From assembly GCF_030812595.1 (NCBI RefSeq), contig NZ_JAUSSZ010000004.1, positions 186,001 to 250,000 of the forward strand: 64,000 nt of DNA, in the 5' to 3' direction. The notes beneath the pieces are model-generated. The model was not told where the DNA came from. It made no database searches and was given only the letters and a program-made list of their open reading frames with translations. Positions within the stretch are counted from its first letter, which is position 1, and each line of letters opens with the position of its first letter. Positions 54,631 to 63,063 of this stretch are shown here, one piece after another. The translations under genes and the position numbers were made by a program. The DNA comes from Arthrobacter bambusae (GTDB taxonomy: Bacteria > Actinomycetota > Actinomycetes > Actinomycetales > Micrococcaceae).

Positions 54631-54686
54631 CGTGGGTGTGGCCCGTGAGCTTGGTTCCGGAACCAAGCCCACGGGCCACACCCACG
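54631..54686. terminator. 56-nt near-perfect palindrome between gluD and dapE
   Basis: An outer 17-bp stem (cgtgggtgtggcccgtg, 54631-54647, with 54670-54686) encloses an inner 20-bp palindrome (54649-54668), with one mismatched pair (a/c) between. It lies between the convergent gluD and dapE genes, so a bidirectional terminator is the simplest reading. T residues follow on the plus side (ttct). Confidence 0.8.
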
Positions 54687-54714
54687 TTCTCAAGCGATGG
54701 TACTGCCAGTCCTG

Positions 54715-55839
54715 CTAGTCCGCCAGCCACGCCCGCAGCGCACGGAGGCACTCACGGATGGCGTCGGCGTCGACGTGTTCGTTGTCTTTGTGCGCCAGAA
54801 GAGCATCCCCCGGCCCGAAGTTGACCGCCGGGACGCCCAGCTCGCTGAAGCGCGCGACGTCGGTCCAACCGTATTTGGGTTTGGGTTCTCCACCGACGGC
54901 GGCAACGAAGGAGGCGGCCGCCGGGTGGGTGAGGCCGGGCCGCGCCCCGGCGGCGGCATCGGTACGGACGACGTCGAAGCCCTCCAACAGTTCGCGGACA
55001 TGGGCTTCGGCCTGGTCAGGTGTCTTGTCCGGCGCGAAGCGATAGTTGATCTCCACGACGCAGCGGTCCGGGATCACGTTCCCCGCGGTGCCGCCGTTGA
55101 TCTTCACGGCATTGAGGCTCTCCCGGTAGTCCAGCCCGTCGACGTTGACCGTGCGCGGTTCGTAGGCGGCCAAGCGGCTCAGGATGGGTGCAGCGGCGTG
55201 GATCGCGTTGCTGCCCATCCACGCCCGGGCGGAGTGGGCCGCTTCCCCGACCGTGGTGGCTTCGAAGCGGCTGGTGCCGTTGCATCCGCCCTCCACTGTG
55301 CCGTCGGTGGGTTCGAGCAGGATCGCGAAGTCCCCCTGCAGGAGATGGCCGTGGTTCCGTACCAATCGGCCCAGGCCGCTCTTGACGGCTTCGACTTCCT
55401 CGTTGTCGTAGAAGACGAAGGTGACGTCTTTGGCCGGCTCCGCGCCGCCGTCGAACATGGTGGCGGCAAGCGCGAGCTGCACCGCGACCCCGCCCTTCAT
55501 GTCGGTGGCTCCCCGTCCGTACAATTTTCCGGTTCCGGGAACGCCGGACTCCCATGTTGCGGGCACGGTGCCGAGCGAACCTTCCACCGTGGGCAAAGGC
55601 ACGGTGTCGAGGTGGCCGGCCAGGATGACCCGTTCGGGGCGCCCCAGCTCGGTCCGGGCGATGATGGCGTCGCCGTCGCGCACAAGCCGCAGGCCAGGGA
55701 TCGTGCGAAGGGCGGACTCAACGGCGTCCGCAAGCGCGGCTTCATTGCCGGACACGCTGTTGATGTCCATCAGCGCGGCGGTCAGCACCGCAACGTCTTG
55801 CCTGATGTCAAGAAGGATCGGGGTAGTTTCAACGCTCAC
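54715..55839 (-). CDS. dapE: succinyl-diaminopimelate desuccinylase
   Basis: An M20 zinc peptidase-fold enzyme hydrolysing N-succinyl-LL-diaminopimelate in lysine and peptidoglycan precursor synthesis. The 374-aa protein keeps the metal and catalytic residues in GHLDTVP, GATDMKGG, YDNEEVEA, LLEPTDG and LAHKDNEHV. It is divergent from dapD, the enzyme acting earlier in the same succinylase route. TACAGT lies six bases before its GTG start, so the mRNA is probably leaderless. It matches Rv1202 in context. Confidence 0.95.
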   Translation of the reverse strand: MSVETTPILLDIRQDVAVLTAALMDINSVSGNEAALADAVESALRTIPGLRLVRDGDAIIARTELGRPERVILAGHLDTVPLPTVEGSLGTVPATWESGVPGTGKLYGRGATDMKGGVAVQLALAATMFDGGAEPAKDVTFVFYDNEEVEAVKSGLGRLVRNHGHLLQGDFAILLEPTDGTVEGGCNGTSRFEATTVGEAAHSARAWMGSNAIHAAAPILSRLAAYEPRTVNVDGLDYRESLNAVKINGGTAGNVIPDRCVVEINYRFAPDKTPDQAEAHVRELLEGFDVVRTDAAAGARPGLTHPAAASFVAAVGGEPKPKYGWTDVARFSELGVPAVNFGPGDALLAHKDNEHVDADAIRECLRALRAWLAD

Positions 55840-55845
55840 CTACCC

Positions 55846-55919
55846 ACTGTATCCCGAGCGAATTGCGACCCCTCCGGTCGGCACCCGGTTTCAAGGGAAG
55901 CAATGGCTCTCGATAGACT
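55846..55919. promoter_or_regulatory. divergent leaderless-type promoters of dapE and dapD
   Basis: TACAGT on the minus strand (55851-55846) is six bases before the dapE GTG. TAGACT on the plus strand (55914-55919) is six bases before the dapD ATG. Neither gene shows a Shine-Dalgarno at useful spacing, so back-to-back promoters fill the 86-bp gap. Confidence 0.55.
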
Positions 55920-55925
55920 TGGGCC

Positions 55926-56951
55926 ATGACTGAAACCGCTGCCTCTGCCGCTCTCGATAGCGCTTCTGACAACGATCGCTCCGCCTACGGCTTCGGCCTG
56001 GCCACCATCGCCACCTCCGACGCCGGAGAAGCGACCGTGCTGGACGTATGGTTTCCGGCGCCGGCACTCGGTGAAGCGGCCGCATCCCTGCGGGCCGTGG
56101 AGCACGCCGACGAGTCGCTGACCGCACTCGCGGCCGAAAGCCGCGACGACGACCGCGGGACGGAGCAAAAGGTGGTCTTTGCCCAGATCAACCTTGACGA
56201 GGCCCCCGCGGACACCGTCGACGCCTACCTGCGCCTGCACTTGCTTTCGCACCGGTTGGTCAAGCCGAACAGCATCAACCTCGATGGGGTCTTCGGCAAG
56301 CTCCCCAACGTTGTGTGGACGAACTTCGGCCCCGCAGCAGTGGACGGCTTCGAACTGACCCGTGCCCGGCTGCGCAAGCGCGGGACGGTCACCGTCTACG
56401 GAGTGGACAAGTTCCCCCGCATGGTGGACTACGTCGTCCCCACCGGCGTCAGGATCGCCGACGCCGACCGCGTCCGCTTGGGCGCCTACCTTTCCGAAGG
56501 CACCACTGTCATGCACGAGGGCTTCGTGAACTTCAACGCCGGCACGCTCGGCACGTCCATGGTGGAAGGACGCATCTCGGCAGGCGTTGTCGCCGGTGAC
56601 GGCACCGACGTCGGCGGCGGCGCCTCGATCATGGGAACCCTCTCCGGCGGCGGCAAGGAAAAGATCGCCCTGGGTGAGCGCGTGCTCCTGGGCGCCAACT
56701 CCGGCGTGGGCATCAGCATCGGCGATGACTCCGTGGTCGAAGCCGGCCTCTACGTCACGGCTGGAACCCGAGTGCGCATCCCCGGCCCGAAGGACTCCAA
56801 CGGCGAGGACACCAGCAGCATCATCAAGGCTGTTGAGCTCTCCGGAGTCCCGAACCTGCTGTTCCGCCGCAACTCCACCACCGGTGAAGTCGAGGTCCTC
56901 CCCCGCAAGGGCCAGACGGTGGAACTTAACGAAGCGCTCCACGCCAACTAG
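55926..56951 (+). CDS. dapD: tetrahydrodipicolinate N-succinyltransferase
   Basis: Transfers succinyl from succinyl-CoA to tetrahydrodipicolinate. At 341 aa it is the long actinobacterial form: an N-terminal alpha/beta domain, then a left-handed beta-helix built of hexapeptide turns ([33 protein letters not shown], then [17 protein letters not shown]). [30 protein letters not shown] closes the helix. Together with dapE here and dapC at 62 kb, the window encodes three of the four succinylase-branch reactions. The lysozyme-like gene follows after 11 bp. Confidence 0.95.
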   Translation: MTETAASAALDSASDNDRSAYGFGLATIATSDAGEATVLDVWFPAPALGEAAASLRAVEHADESLTALAAESRDDDRGTEQKVVFAQINLDEAPADTVDAYLRLHLLSHRLVKPNSINLDGVFGKLPNVVWTNFGPAAVDGFELTRARLRKRGTVTVYGVDKFPRMVDYVVPTGVRIADADRVRLGAYLSEGTTVMHEGFVNFNAGTLGTSMVEGRISAGVVAGDGTDVGGGASIMGTLSGGGKEKIALGERVLLGANSGVGISIGDDSVVEAGLYVTAGTRVRIPGPKDSNGEDTSSIIKAVELSGVPNLLFRRNSTTGEVEVLPRKGQTVELNEALHAN

Positions 56952-56962
56952 CTGATATCTGG

Positions 56963-57805
56963 ATGCGCCGTCTCCGACGCACCATCATCTTGTTGCTGGC
57001 GCTTGCCCTGGTTGCTGGTGCCATCTATGCCGTGGTGACTGTGCTGCAGCGCTCCGACACCTTGGTGACGGAGCGGTGCGTCGCCGTCGTCGGCTCGGAC
57101 TCATACGAGCTGGCGACGGACCAAGCGGCAAATGCCGCCCTCATCGCCGCCATTGCGGTGCAACGGGGGCTACCTGCGCGCGCGGCTACGATCGCCGTGG
57201 CCACAGCAATGCAAGAATCCAAGCTTCGCAACATCGGCCATGGTGACGAGATCGGCCCCGATTCGCGGGGACTGTTCCAGCAGCGCCCGTCCCAGGGGTG
57301 GGGCACCGAAGCCGAGGTCATGGATCCCGTCTACGCGACAAACGCTTTTTATGACCACTTGGTGAAAGTGCCCGGCTACGAAACCATGGCAATCACTGAT
57401 GCGGCGCAGGCGGTCCAGCATTCCGCGTACCCCCAGGCATACGCGCAGCAGGAACCGATGGGCCGGGCGTATGCCTCGGCCCTGACGGGACATTCCGAAA
57501 GGGCCTTGGACTGCACGCTCCGGGCCGCAGACACCGCCGGTGATCCGACTTCCGTTGTGGCCGCCATGACGAAGGCGTTCGGCTCCCTGCCTGCCGTGGC
57601 CCAGGGCCGGACGGTCCAGTTGAACGTCACCGGTGCGCAGGCGTGGTCTGTGGCCCAGTGGGCAGTGGCGAATGCCAAGGACCTCTCGGTGACGCAGGTT
57701 GACGTGGCCGGCGCCACCTGGAACCGGCAGGACCACAAGGGTTGGCAGGATTCCGCGGCAGCAGCGGGGTCCGTAACCATCACGGTTTCGGCTCCGAGGA
57801 CGTAA
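56963..57805 (+). CDS. membrane-anchored lysozyme/transglycosylase-like protein
   Basis: A 280-aa protein with an N-terminal signal anchor (TIILLLALALVAGAIYAVVTVL) and a lysozyme-superfamily-like segment: ATAMQESKLRNIGHGDEIGPDSRGLFQQRPSQGWGTEAEVMDP. Here the Glu of MQES is the candidate catalytic residue. The remainder is Ala/Val/Thr-rich and unassigned. It lies 11 bp after dapD and is likely co-transcribed, so a link between diaminopimelate supply and wall remodelling is suggestive. Enzymatic activity is not certain because homologues are usually annotated as hypothetical. Confidence 0.7.
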   Translation: MRRLRRTIILLLALALVAGAIYAVVTVLQRSDTLVTERCVAVVGSDSYELATDQAANAALIAAIAVQRGLPARAATIAVATAMQESKLRNIGHGDEIGPDSRGLFQQRPSQGWGTEAEVMDPVYATNAFYDHLVKVPGYETMAITDAAQAVQHSAYPQAYAQQEPMGRAYASALTGHSERALDCTLRAADTAGDPTSVVAAMTKAFGSLPAVAQGRTVQLNVTGAQAWSVAQWAVANAKDLSVTQVDVAGATWNRQDHKGWQDSAAAAGSVTITVSAPRT

Positions 57806-57887
57806 TGCCGGCCGGGGGCGCGGGTTCAGGCGGTGGGGCCCCGGCGTCGCGGCGTCAAGCCTCAGGCGGTAGGTCCCGGCGTCGGGC

Positions 57888-58499
57888 TCAGGCCAGTAGT
57901 TCAACCACCGGCTGGACGTAGCTGCGGAATACCTCCGGCTCCGACAAGAGCTGGTGGCTCATGATCATCTTGTCCGGCTCAAGGTACCAGGCCCTTGGCT
58001 CATTGAGCGGCAGTTCGATGATTGTCAGTTCGAAGTCCCGTGAGCTCCGTCCGACTTCCAGAAGCCGGTCCTCCACCATGTCCCCCAGAAGCAACGTGGC
58101 GCCGCTCGCTTCGCGTTCAGCCTCCAGCTTTTCGTACTCTTCGAGGCGTTCACGGGCCCACGTGAGGGCGGCCCCGAAATGCGCCTGCAAAACCCGGCGC
58201 AGGGCAGGCGAGTTTCCGAAGGCATTGAAGCCCGGGGGCGAAAGCTCGGGCGCGGCATCCGGATACGCCCTCAAGAGCTGCTCCCACCAGGCTTCCCACT
58301 CCGTTTTGAGGGCAGGGACCCCACCCACCTCCGCGGTGAGGTGCGTGTGGTCAGCGTGCCTGACTTTGGGTGTGGCGTGGGACAACGTGGGCGTCCCGGC
58401 TCCGTCCAATCCAGCGACGTCTCTCAGATACAAGGCAATGAGCATCGGTCCGGAGGTATCCATTGTGATCCGCCACCCTTGACCGCCTGTGTCGTGCAT
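57888..58499 (-). CDS. hypothetical protein, unrecognised
   Basis: A 203-aa soluble acidic protein that I do not recognise. The start at 58499 has an excellent gggagg Shine-Dalgarno seven bases upstream, so the gene is surely real. It is Trp/Glu-rich in the middle (LKTEWEAWWEQLLRAYPDA) with a helical, charged segment (WARERLEEYEKLEAEREASG) and no membrane segment or signal peptide. It converges on the lysozyme-like gene. No pathway hint comes from the flanks. Confidence 0.75.
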   Translation of the reverse strand: MHDTGGQGWRITMDTSGPMLIALYLRDVAGLDGAGTPTLSHATPKVRHADHTHLTAEVGGVPALKTEWEAWWEQLLRAYPDAAPELSPPGFNAFGNSPALRRVLQAHFGAALTWARERLEEYEKLEAEREASGATLLLGDMVEDRLLEVGRSSRDFELTIIELPLNEPRAWYLEPDKMIMSHQLLSEPEVFRSYVQPVVELLA

Positions 58500-58562
58500 C
58501 CGATTGCCTCCCTTGGCAGGTGCCCACTCAGGATTCCAGTCTATTCCCGATGCGCCTTGACG

Positions 58563-59189
58563 TTAACGGTTGGACGGGACCGCAACAAGAGTCTCAAGAT
58601 GCGCCGTCAGAACATCGCGGCAGACCTCGGCCGTCATCCACTCAGGCTGCAGCAGGGCATGCATGGACAGTCCGTCGAGGGTGGCCAGGAGGCGCTCGGC
58701 CTCGCTCACCAGGCGCTCCTGGACGGATCCGCCGTCGGGCATCAGCCGCATCACCAAGCGTCCGACGACGGCGGCCACGGCGCGGTGGCTGCGTGCGGCT
58801 TCCTGTTCGAGCACCGGACGGATGCGGGCAGCGTGCCGGAATGCCATCCACACGCAGGCGTCGACGGCCAGTTCCTCATCGAGCGGCAGGAATTGACCCA
58901 GCAGGGTTAACACCGCGGCGTCGTGTTCCGCCGAGCCCACGGCCAAGGATTCGACGACGGTGAACGCTTCCTCGAGGCGCCCGGCGATCCGGTCGACGAC
59001 CACGGAGAAGGAATGGACCAGAAGTTCATCGCTGCTGGCGAAGTAGTGGCGGACCGAGCCAACGGCAAGCCCTGCTTCATCGGCCACCTCCCGCAAGGAG
59101 GCACGCTCAAGGCCATCCGAGGCGATGATCCTGAAGACGGCTTCGACTACATCCTGGCGCCGGGCTTCGGCATCGACAATCTTGGGCAC
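58563..59189 (-). CDS. TetR family transcriptional regulator
   Basis: A regulator of 208 aa from the GTG at 59189 (MPKIVDAEARRQ). A GTG at 59204 would add five residues. The helix-turn-helix reads DVVEAVFRIIASDGLERASLREVADEAGLAVGSVRHYFASSDELL. The C-terminal domain resembles the BetI/TetR_C_6 type. Directly upstream is a small dyad, gcac-aaac-gtgc (59201-59212), that could be its operator. It is divergent from galE, which is not an obvious target. Confidence 0.88.
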   Translation of the reverse strand: MPKIVDAEARRQDVVEAVFRIIASDGLERASLREVADEAGLAVGSVRHYFASSDELLVHSFSVVVDRIAGRLEEAFTVVESLAVGSAEHDAAVLTLLGQFLPLDEELAVDACVWMAFRHAARIRPVLEQEAARSHRAVAAVVGRLVMRLMPDGGSVQERLVSEAERLLATLDGLSMHALLQPEWMTAEVCRDVLTAHLETLVAVPSNR

Positions 59190-59291
59190 AAAACTTTTTA
59201 GCACAAACGTGCTGGAACCGTGCCGTCCGACTCACGGGAGCGGCACGACTGTGGCCTACGCAACACTGAGCGGGCACGTAGCAAATTCGGC

Positions 59292-59297
59292 TAGCGT
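59292..59297 (+). promoter_or_regulatory. -10 hexamer of galE
   Basis: TAGCGT lies seven bases before the galE ATG, with no Shine-Dalgarno between. The same hexamer precedes the exonuclease gene at 6.8 kb. Confidence 0.5.
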
Positions 59298-59304
59298 TGC
59301 TTGC

Positions 59305-60318
59305 ATGAGAATTCTTGTCACGGGTGGCACCGGCTACATCGGATCGCACACCGTCTTGTCCCTGTTGGAAACCGGACACGAAGTGGTCGTAGTAGACAAC
59401 CTCGTGAATTCAAGCGAAGAATCCCTGCGCCGCGTGGGCGAACTGGCGGGAAAGACGCCCGCGTTCCACAAGGTGGACCTGGTGGATGAAGCCGCGCTTG
59501 AGGCCGTGTTCAACGAGCACAACATCGACGCCGTCATCCACTTCGCTGGACTCAAAGCGGTTGGCGAATCGGTGCAGGAACCCTTGAACTACTACTACAA
59601 CAACATCGTGGGCACCTTGAACCTGCTGCGCGCCATGGACAAGCACGGGGTCCGCTCGATCGTTTTCAGTTCGTCCGCGACGGTCTACGGCGAGCACAAC
59701 CCCATCCCCTACGTGGAGAAGATGGAGATCGGGGCGAACAACCCCTACGGCCGCACCAAGGAACAGATCGAGGACATCCTCACGGACCTCGGCGCCGCGG
59801 ACGAGCGCTGGCACATCGCCTTGCTGCGCTACTTCAACCCGGTTGGTGCACATCCCTCCGGCAGGATCGGCGAGGATCCGCAGGGCATCCCCAACAACCT
59901 CGTCCCCTACATCGCCCAGGTTGCCGTCGGCCGCCGCGAAAAGCTCATGGTCTTCGGCGGAGACTATGACACCCCGGACGGCACCTGCCTGCGGGACTAC
60001 ATCCACGTCGTCGACCTCGCCGATGGTCACGTAGCCGCGCTGGACTATGTTGCCGAGCGCCCTGGCGTGCACCGCTGGAACCTTGGCTCCGGAAAAGGCA
60101 CCTCCGTGCTGGAAATGCTCCATGCCTTCGAACAGGCCGTAGGACACCCGCTCCCGTACGAAATCACCGGACGACGCGCAGGCGACCTGCCCGCGTTCTG
60201 GGCCGATGCGTCCTCGGCTTTGGCGGACCTGAGCTGGTCCACCACCAAGACCGTGGACCAAATGTGCGAAGACCACTGGCGCTGGCAGAAGAACAACCCC
60301 CTCGGCTACAGCTCTTAA
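59305..60318 (+). CDS. galE: UDP-glucose 4-epimerase
   Basis: Interconverts UDP-glucose and UDP-galactose, and supplies sugar nucleotides for wall polymers. It is 337 aa from the ATG at 59305. The long frame upstream overlaps the TetR gene and is spurious. NAD-binding GGTGYIGSH, the catalytic Ser in VFSSSATVYGEH, the Tyr-x3-Lys in PYGRTKEQ, and GDYDTPDGTCLRDYIHVVDLADGH are all standard. The gene stands alone, away from a Leloir operon, and converges on gltA across a palindrome. Confidence 0.96.
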   Translation: MRILVTGGTGYIGSHTVLSLLETGHEVVVVDNLVNSSEESLRRVGELAGKTPAFHKVDLVDEAALEAVFNEHNIDAVIHFAGLKAVGESVQEPLNYYYNNIVGTLNLLRAMDKHGVRSIVFSSSATVYGEHNPIPYVEKMEIGANNPYGRTKEQIEDILTDLGAADERWHIALLRYFNPVGAHPSGRIGEDPQGIPNNLVPYIAQVAVGRREKLMVFGGDYDTPDGTCLRDYIHVVDLADGHVAALDYVAERPGVHRWNLGSGKGTSVLEMLHAFEQAVGHPLPYEITGRRAGDLPAFWADASSALADLSWSTTKTVDQMCEDHWRWQKNNPLGYSS

Positions 60319-60321
60319 AGC

Positions 60322-60382
60322 AACGCGGGGTCACTTACGGCCCAAGATGTCCCTTGGGACGGACCGAAAGTGACCCCGCGTT
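60322..60382. terminator. nested palindrome between galE and gltA
   Basis: An outer 15-bp stem (aacgcggggtcactt, 60322-60336, with 60368-60382) encloses further pairing (cgg/ccg) and an inner cccaag/cttggg hairpin. It sits exactly between convergent stops, so it is probably a bidirectional terminator. The form also suits a dispersed repeat element. Confidence 0.75.
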
Positions 60383-60385
60383 AGG

Positions 60386-61669
60386 CTAGCTCGCCGGGTA
60401 GTCGCGCTCCGGCTCTCCTGTGTAAAGCTGCCGCGGACGGCCGATCTTCGTCTGGGGATCGTTGATCATTTCCCGCCACTGGGCGATCCAGCCGGGGAGC
60501 CGGCCAATCGCGAACAGCACGGTGAACATCTTCTCCGGGAAGCCCATGGCCTTGTAGATCAGCCCGGTGTAGAAGTCGACGTTCGGGTAGAGCTTGCGCT
60601 GGATGAAGTAGTCGTCGGCCAGGGCCTTCTCTTCGAGGCGCATGGCGATGTCCAGGAGTTCGTCGTTGCCGCCGAGCTTGCCCAGGATCTCGTGTGCCGT
60701 CGCCTTGATGATCTTCGCGCGCGGGTCGTAGTTCTTGTAGACCCGGTGCCCGAAGCCCATGAGGCGGACGCCGTCCTCCTTGTTCTTGACCTTCTCCATG
60801 TATTCCTCGGGCTTGATGCCGTCGGCCTGGATCTGGCGCAGCATCTTCAGCACGGCTTCGTTGGCGCCGCCGTGGGCGGGACCGAAGAGGGCGTTGATGC
60901 CGGCGGAAACGGAAGCGAACAGGTTGGCGTTCGAGGAGCCCACAAGGCGGACGGTCGACGTCGAGCAGTTCTGTTCGTGGTCCGCGTGCAGGATCAGCAG
61001 GAGGTCCAGCGCCTTGACGACGACGGGGTCCAGCTCGTACTGCTCTGCCGGCAGGCCGAAGCTCAGGCGCAGGAAGTTCTCCACGAGGTTCATGGAGTTG
61101 TCCGGGTACAGCATGGGCTGGCCGATGGACTTCTTGTGCGCGTAGGCCGCGATGACGGGCAGCTTCGCCATGAGACGGATAGTGGAAACTTCCACGTGCT
61201 CAGGATTGAACGGGTCCAAGGAGTCCTGGTAGAACGTGGACAGCGCGGAGACGGCCGAGGAAAGCACCGGCATCGGGTGCGCGTCACGCGGGAATCCGCC
61301 GAAGAAGCCCTTAAGCTCCTCGTGGAGGAGCGTGTGGTGCCGGATCCGCTGGTCAAACGCCTCCAGCTCGGTGGGAGTGGGAAGGTTGCCGTAGATCAGC
61401 AGGTACGAAACTTCCAGGAAGCTTGAGTGCTGGGCAAGCTGCTCGATCGGGTAGCCGCGGTACCGCAGGATGCCGGCGTCGCCATCGATGTAGGTGATTG
61501 CCGACGTAGTGGCGGCGGTATTCATGAAGCCGGGGTCATAGGCGACGGCGCCCGTCTGCTTCAGCAGCTTGGAAACGTCGTATCCTTCGTTCCCTTCTAC
61601 AACCTTGATCCGCGGGAGCTCGAGCTCTCCGCCGGCATGGCGCAGGGTAGCGCTGGTGGTCTCAGTCAT
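60386..61669 (-). CDS. gltA: citrate synthase
   Basis: Condenses oxaloacetate and acetyl-CoA at the entry of the TCA cycle. It is 427 aa (type II, hexameric, large form), starting at the ATG at 61669 with aagggg upstream. HADHEQNCSTSTVRLVGSS, the catalytic His in FGPAHGGANEAVLKML and GFGHRVYKNYDPRA are intact. The N-terminal domain (LRHAGGELELPRIKVVEGNEGYDV) is typical of actinobacterial and Gram-negative gltA. A CRP/GlxR-like site lies about 210 bp upstream. Confidence 0.96.
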   Translation of the reverse strand: MTETTSATLRHAGGELELPRIKVVEGNEGYDVSKLLKQTGAVAYDPGFMNTAATTSAITYIDGDAGILRYRGYPIEQLAQHSSFLEVSYLLIYGNLPTPTELEAFDQRIRHHTLLHEELKGFFGGFPRDAHPMPVLSSAVSALSTFYQDSLDPFNPEHVEVSTIRLMAKLPVIAAYAHKKSIGQPMLYPDNSMNLVENFLRLSFGLPAEQYELDPVVVKALDLLLILHADHEQNCSTSTVRLVGSSNANLFASVSAGINALFGPAHGGANEAVLKMLRQIQADGIKPEEYMEKVKNKEDGVRLMGFGHRVYKNYDPRAKIIKATAHEILGKLGGNDELLDIAMRLEEKALADDYFIQRKLYPNVDFYTGLIYKAMGFPEKMFTVLFAIGRLPGWIAQWREMINDPQTKIGRPRQLYTGEPERDYPAS

Positions 61670-61899
61670 GGAGTCCCCTTCATGAGGCTCTGGGCCTCGG
61701 TCGAAAGCTTGATCCAACCAACATCTGGTGACTCCAACCGGGGGCCTGCAAGTGCAGGCGCCATCGGCCGGACTGCCTTCGTGGAGAAAGCCACCATTGA
61801 TAGTCAGTTAAAAGCTACCGCCAGTAGGCGGGACAAACTAATCCACAAGCTACGATTACTGGCGGAATGACGCGCCGTGTGCGGCAAGTCACAGCATTG
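61670..61899 (-). promoter_or_regulatory. gltA upstream region with CRP/GlxR-like site
   Basis: 230 bp without a gene, AT-richer near 61800-61860. tgtgc-n6-tcaca (61878-61893) matches nine of ten positions of TGTGA-N6-TCACA. TAGCTT on the minus strand (about 61827-61822) is a -10 candidate. In Corynebacterium gltA is a known GlxR target, which makes this site plausible. Confidence 0.5.
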
Positions 61900-63057
61900 T
61901 TATCGAGCGGCGTTCAATCGTTCCACGGCCGCATCGATGCGTTCATCCGTGCCCGTCAGTGCCACACGGATGAAACCGTTGCCGGCATCCCCATAGAAGA
62001 CCCCGGGCCCGACGACGATCCCCAGGTCCGCGAATCGCTGGACTGTGTCCCACGTCGCCTCCCCTGCGGTGGACCACAAGTACAGGCCGGCCTTGGACTC
62101 GTGGAGCTCCAGGCCGAAGTTCTGAAGTGCCGGCAGGAGGCGTTCACGTCGTCCGCGATAGAGATCCTTTTGGGCGAGCACGTGGCCGGCATCGCCGAGC
62201 GCGGCGCGCATGGCTTCCTGGACCGGGTAGGGCACGATCATGCCCGCGTGCTTGCGGCTGTTGACGAGATTCGCCACGATCGACGAATCGCCGGCCACGA
62301 AAGCGGCGCGGTAGCCGGCGAGGTTCGACTGCTTACTGAGGGAGTAGACGCACAGCAGGCCGTCCATGGACCCTCCTGTGACGCGCGGATCAAGGACGCT
62401 CGGCACTGCCTCACCCCCACGCTGGGCATCCCATTCGCCCCAGCCGAGTTCGGCGTAGCATTCATCCGACGCCACGACTGCGCCGATCTCGCGTGCCTGG
62501 GCCACGATCTGCCTGAGGGATTCGACATCACGGACGCTGCCCGTGGGATTACCAGGGGAATTGATCCAGATGAGCCGTACCCTGGCGCGGGTGGCTGAGT
62601 CCAGCTCGTCCAGGCTGTCTGCGGCGATGGCAGTGGCCCCGGCAAGCATGGCGCCGATGTCGTAGGTCGGATAAGCCACAGTGGGGCGGACCACGACGTC
62701 GCCTGCACTCAGTCCCAGCAGGAACGGCAGCCACGCCACCAATTCCTTCGAGCCGACCGTCGGCATGATGTCCCTCGGATCGATGCCCGGGACCCCGCGA
62801 CGGTTGGCGAACCAGTTGGATACAGCCTCACGAAGGGCTTCCGTGCCGTGGACCGTCGGGTAGCCATGGGCGTCTGCTGCCCCGGTGAGCGCCTCGCGGA
62901 TCAGCTGCGGCGTAGGATCCACCGGTGTTCCGATGGACAGATTGACTACCCCGCCCTGGTGTTCCGAAGCCTTGGCTACGTACGGCGCCATAGCCTCCCA
63001 AGGGTAGTCGGGCAGGTTGAGGCCGAAAGCGGGGGCCGCAGAAATCAAAGGAAGCAA
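61900..63057 (-). CDS. dapC: N-succinyldiaminopimelate aminotransferase
   Basis: A PLP aminotransferase of class I (385 aa) converting N-succinyl-2-amino-6-ketopimelate to N-succinyl-diaminopimelate. VNLSIGTPVDPTPQLI, GSKELVAWLPFLLGL, INSPGNPTGSV, DECYAELGW and the Schiff-base lysine in SLSKQSNLAGYR are all visible. The start appears to be a TTG six bases after the ferredoxin stop. No better ATG exists upstream, and the Shine-Dalgarno is weak, so coupling to fdxA translation is likely. The fdxC-dapC order matches Rv1177-Rv1178. Confidence 0.92.
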   Translation of the reverse strand: MLPLISAAPAFGLNLPDYPWEAMAPYVAKASEHQGGVVNLSIGTPVDPTPQLIREALTGAADAHGYPTVHGTEALREAVSNWFANRRGVPGIDPRDIMPTVGSKELVAWLPFLLGLSAGDVVVRPTVAYPTYDIGAMLAGATAIAADSLDELDSATRARVRLIWINSPGNPTGSVRDVESLRQIVAQAREIGAVVASDECYAELGWGEWDAQRGGEAVPSVLDPRVTGGSMDGLLCVYSLSKQSNLAGYRAAFVAGDSSIVANLVNSRKHAGMIVPYPVQEAMRAALGDAGHVLAQKDLYRGRRERLLPALQNFGLELHESKAGLYLWSTAGEATWDTVQRFADLGIVVGPGVFYGDAGNGFIRVALTGTDERIDAAVERLNAAR

Positions 63058-63063
63058 CCGTTC

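Noticed and set aside
53407..54693. 428-codon minus-strand open frame across gluC and gluD
   Set aside because: Antisense to two intact permease genes. His/Asp-rich composition is a complement artefact.
55836..56942. 368-codon minus-strand open frame across dapD
   Set aside because: Antisense to the hexapeptide-repeat protein DapD. The Gly/Ala/Val pattern mirrors the repeat.
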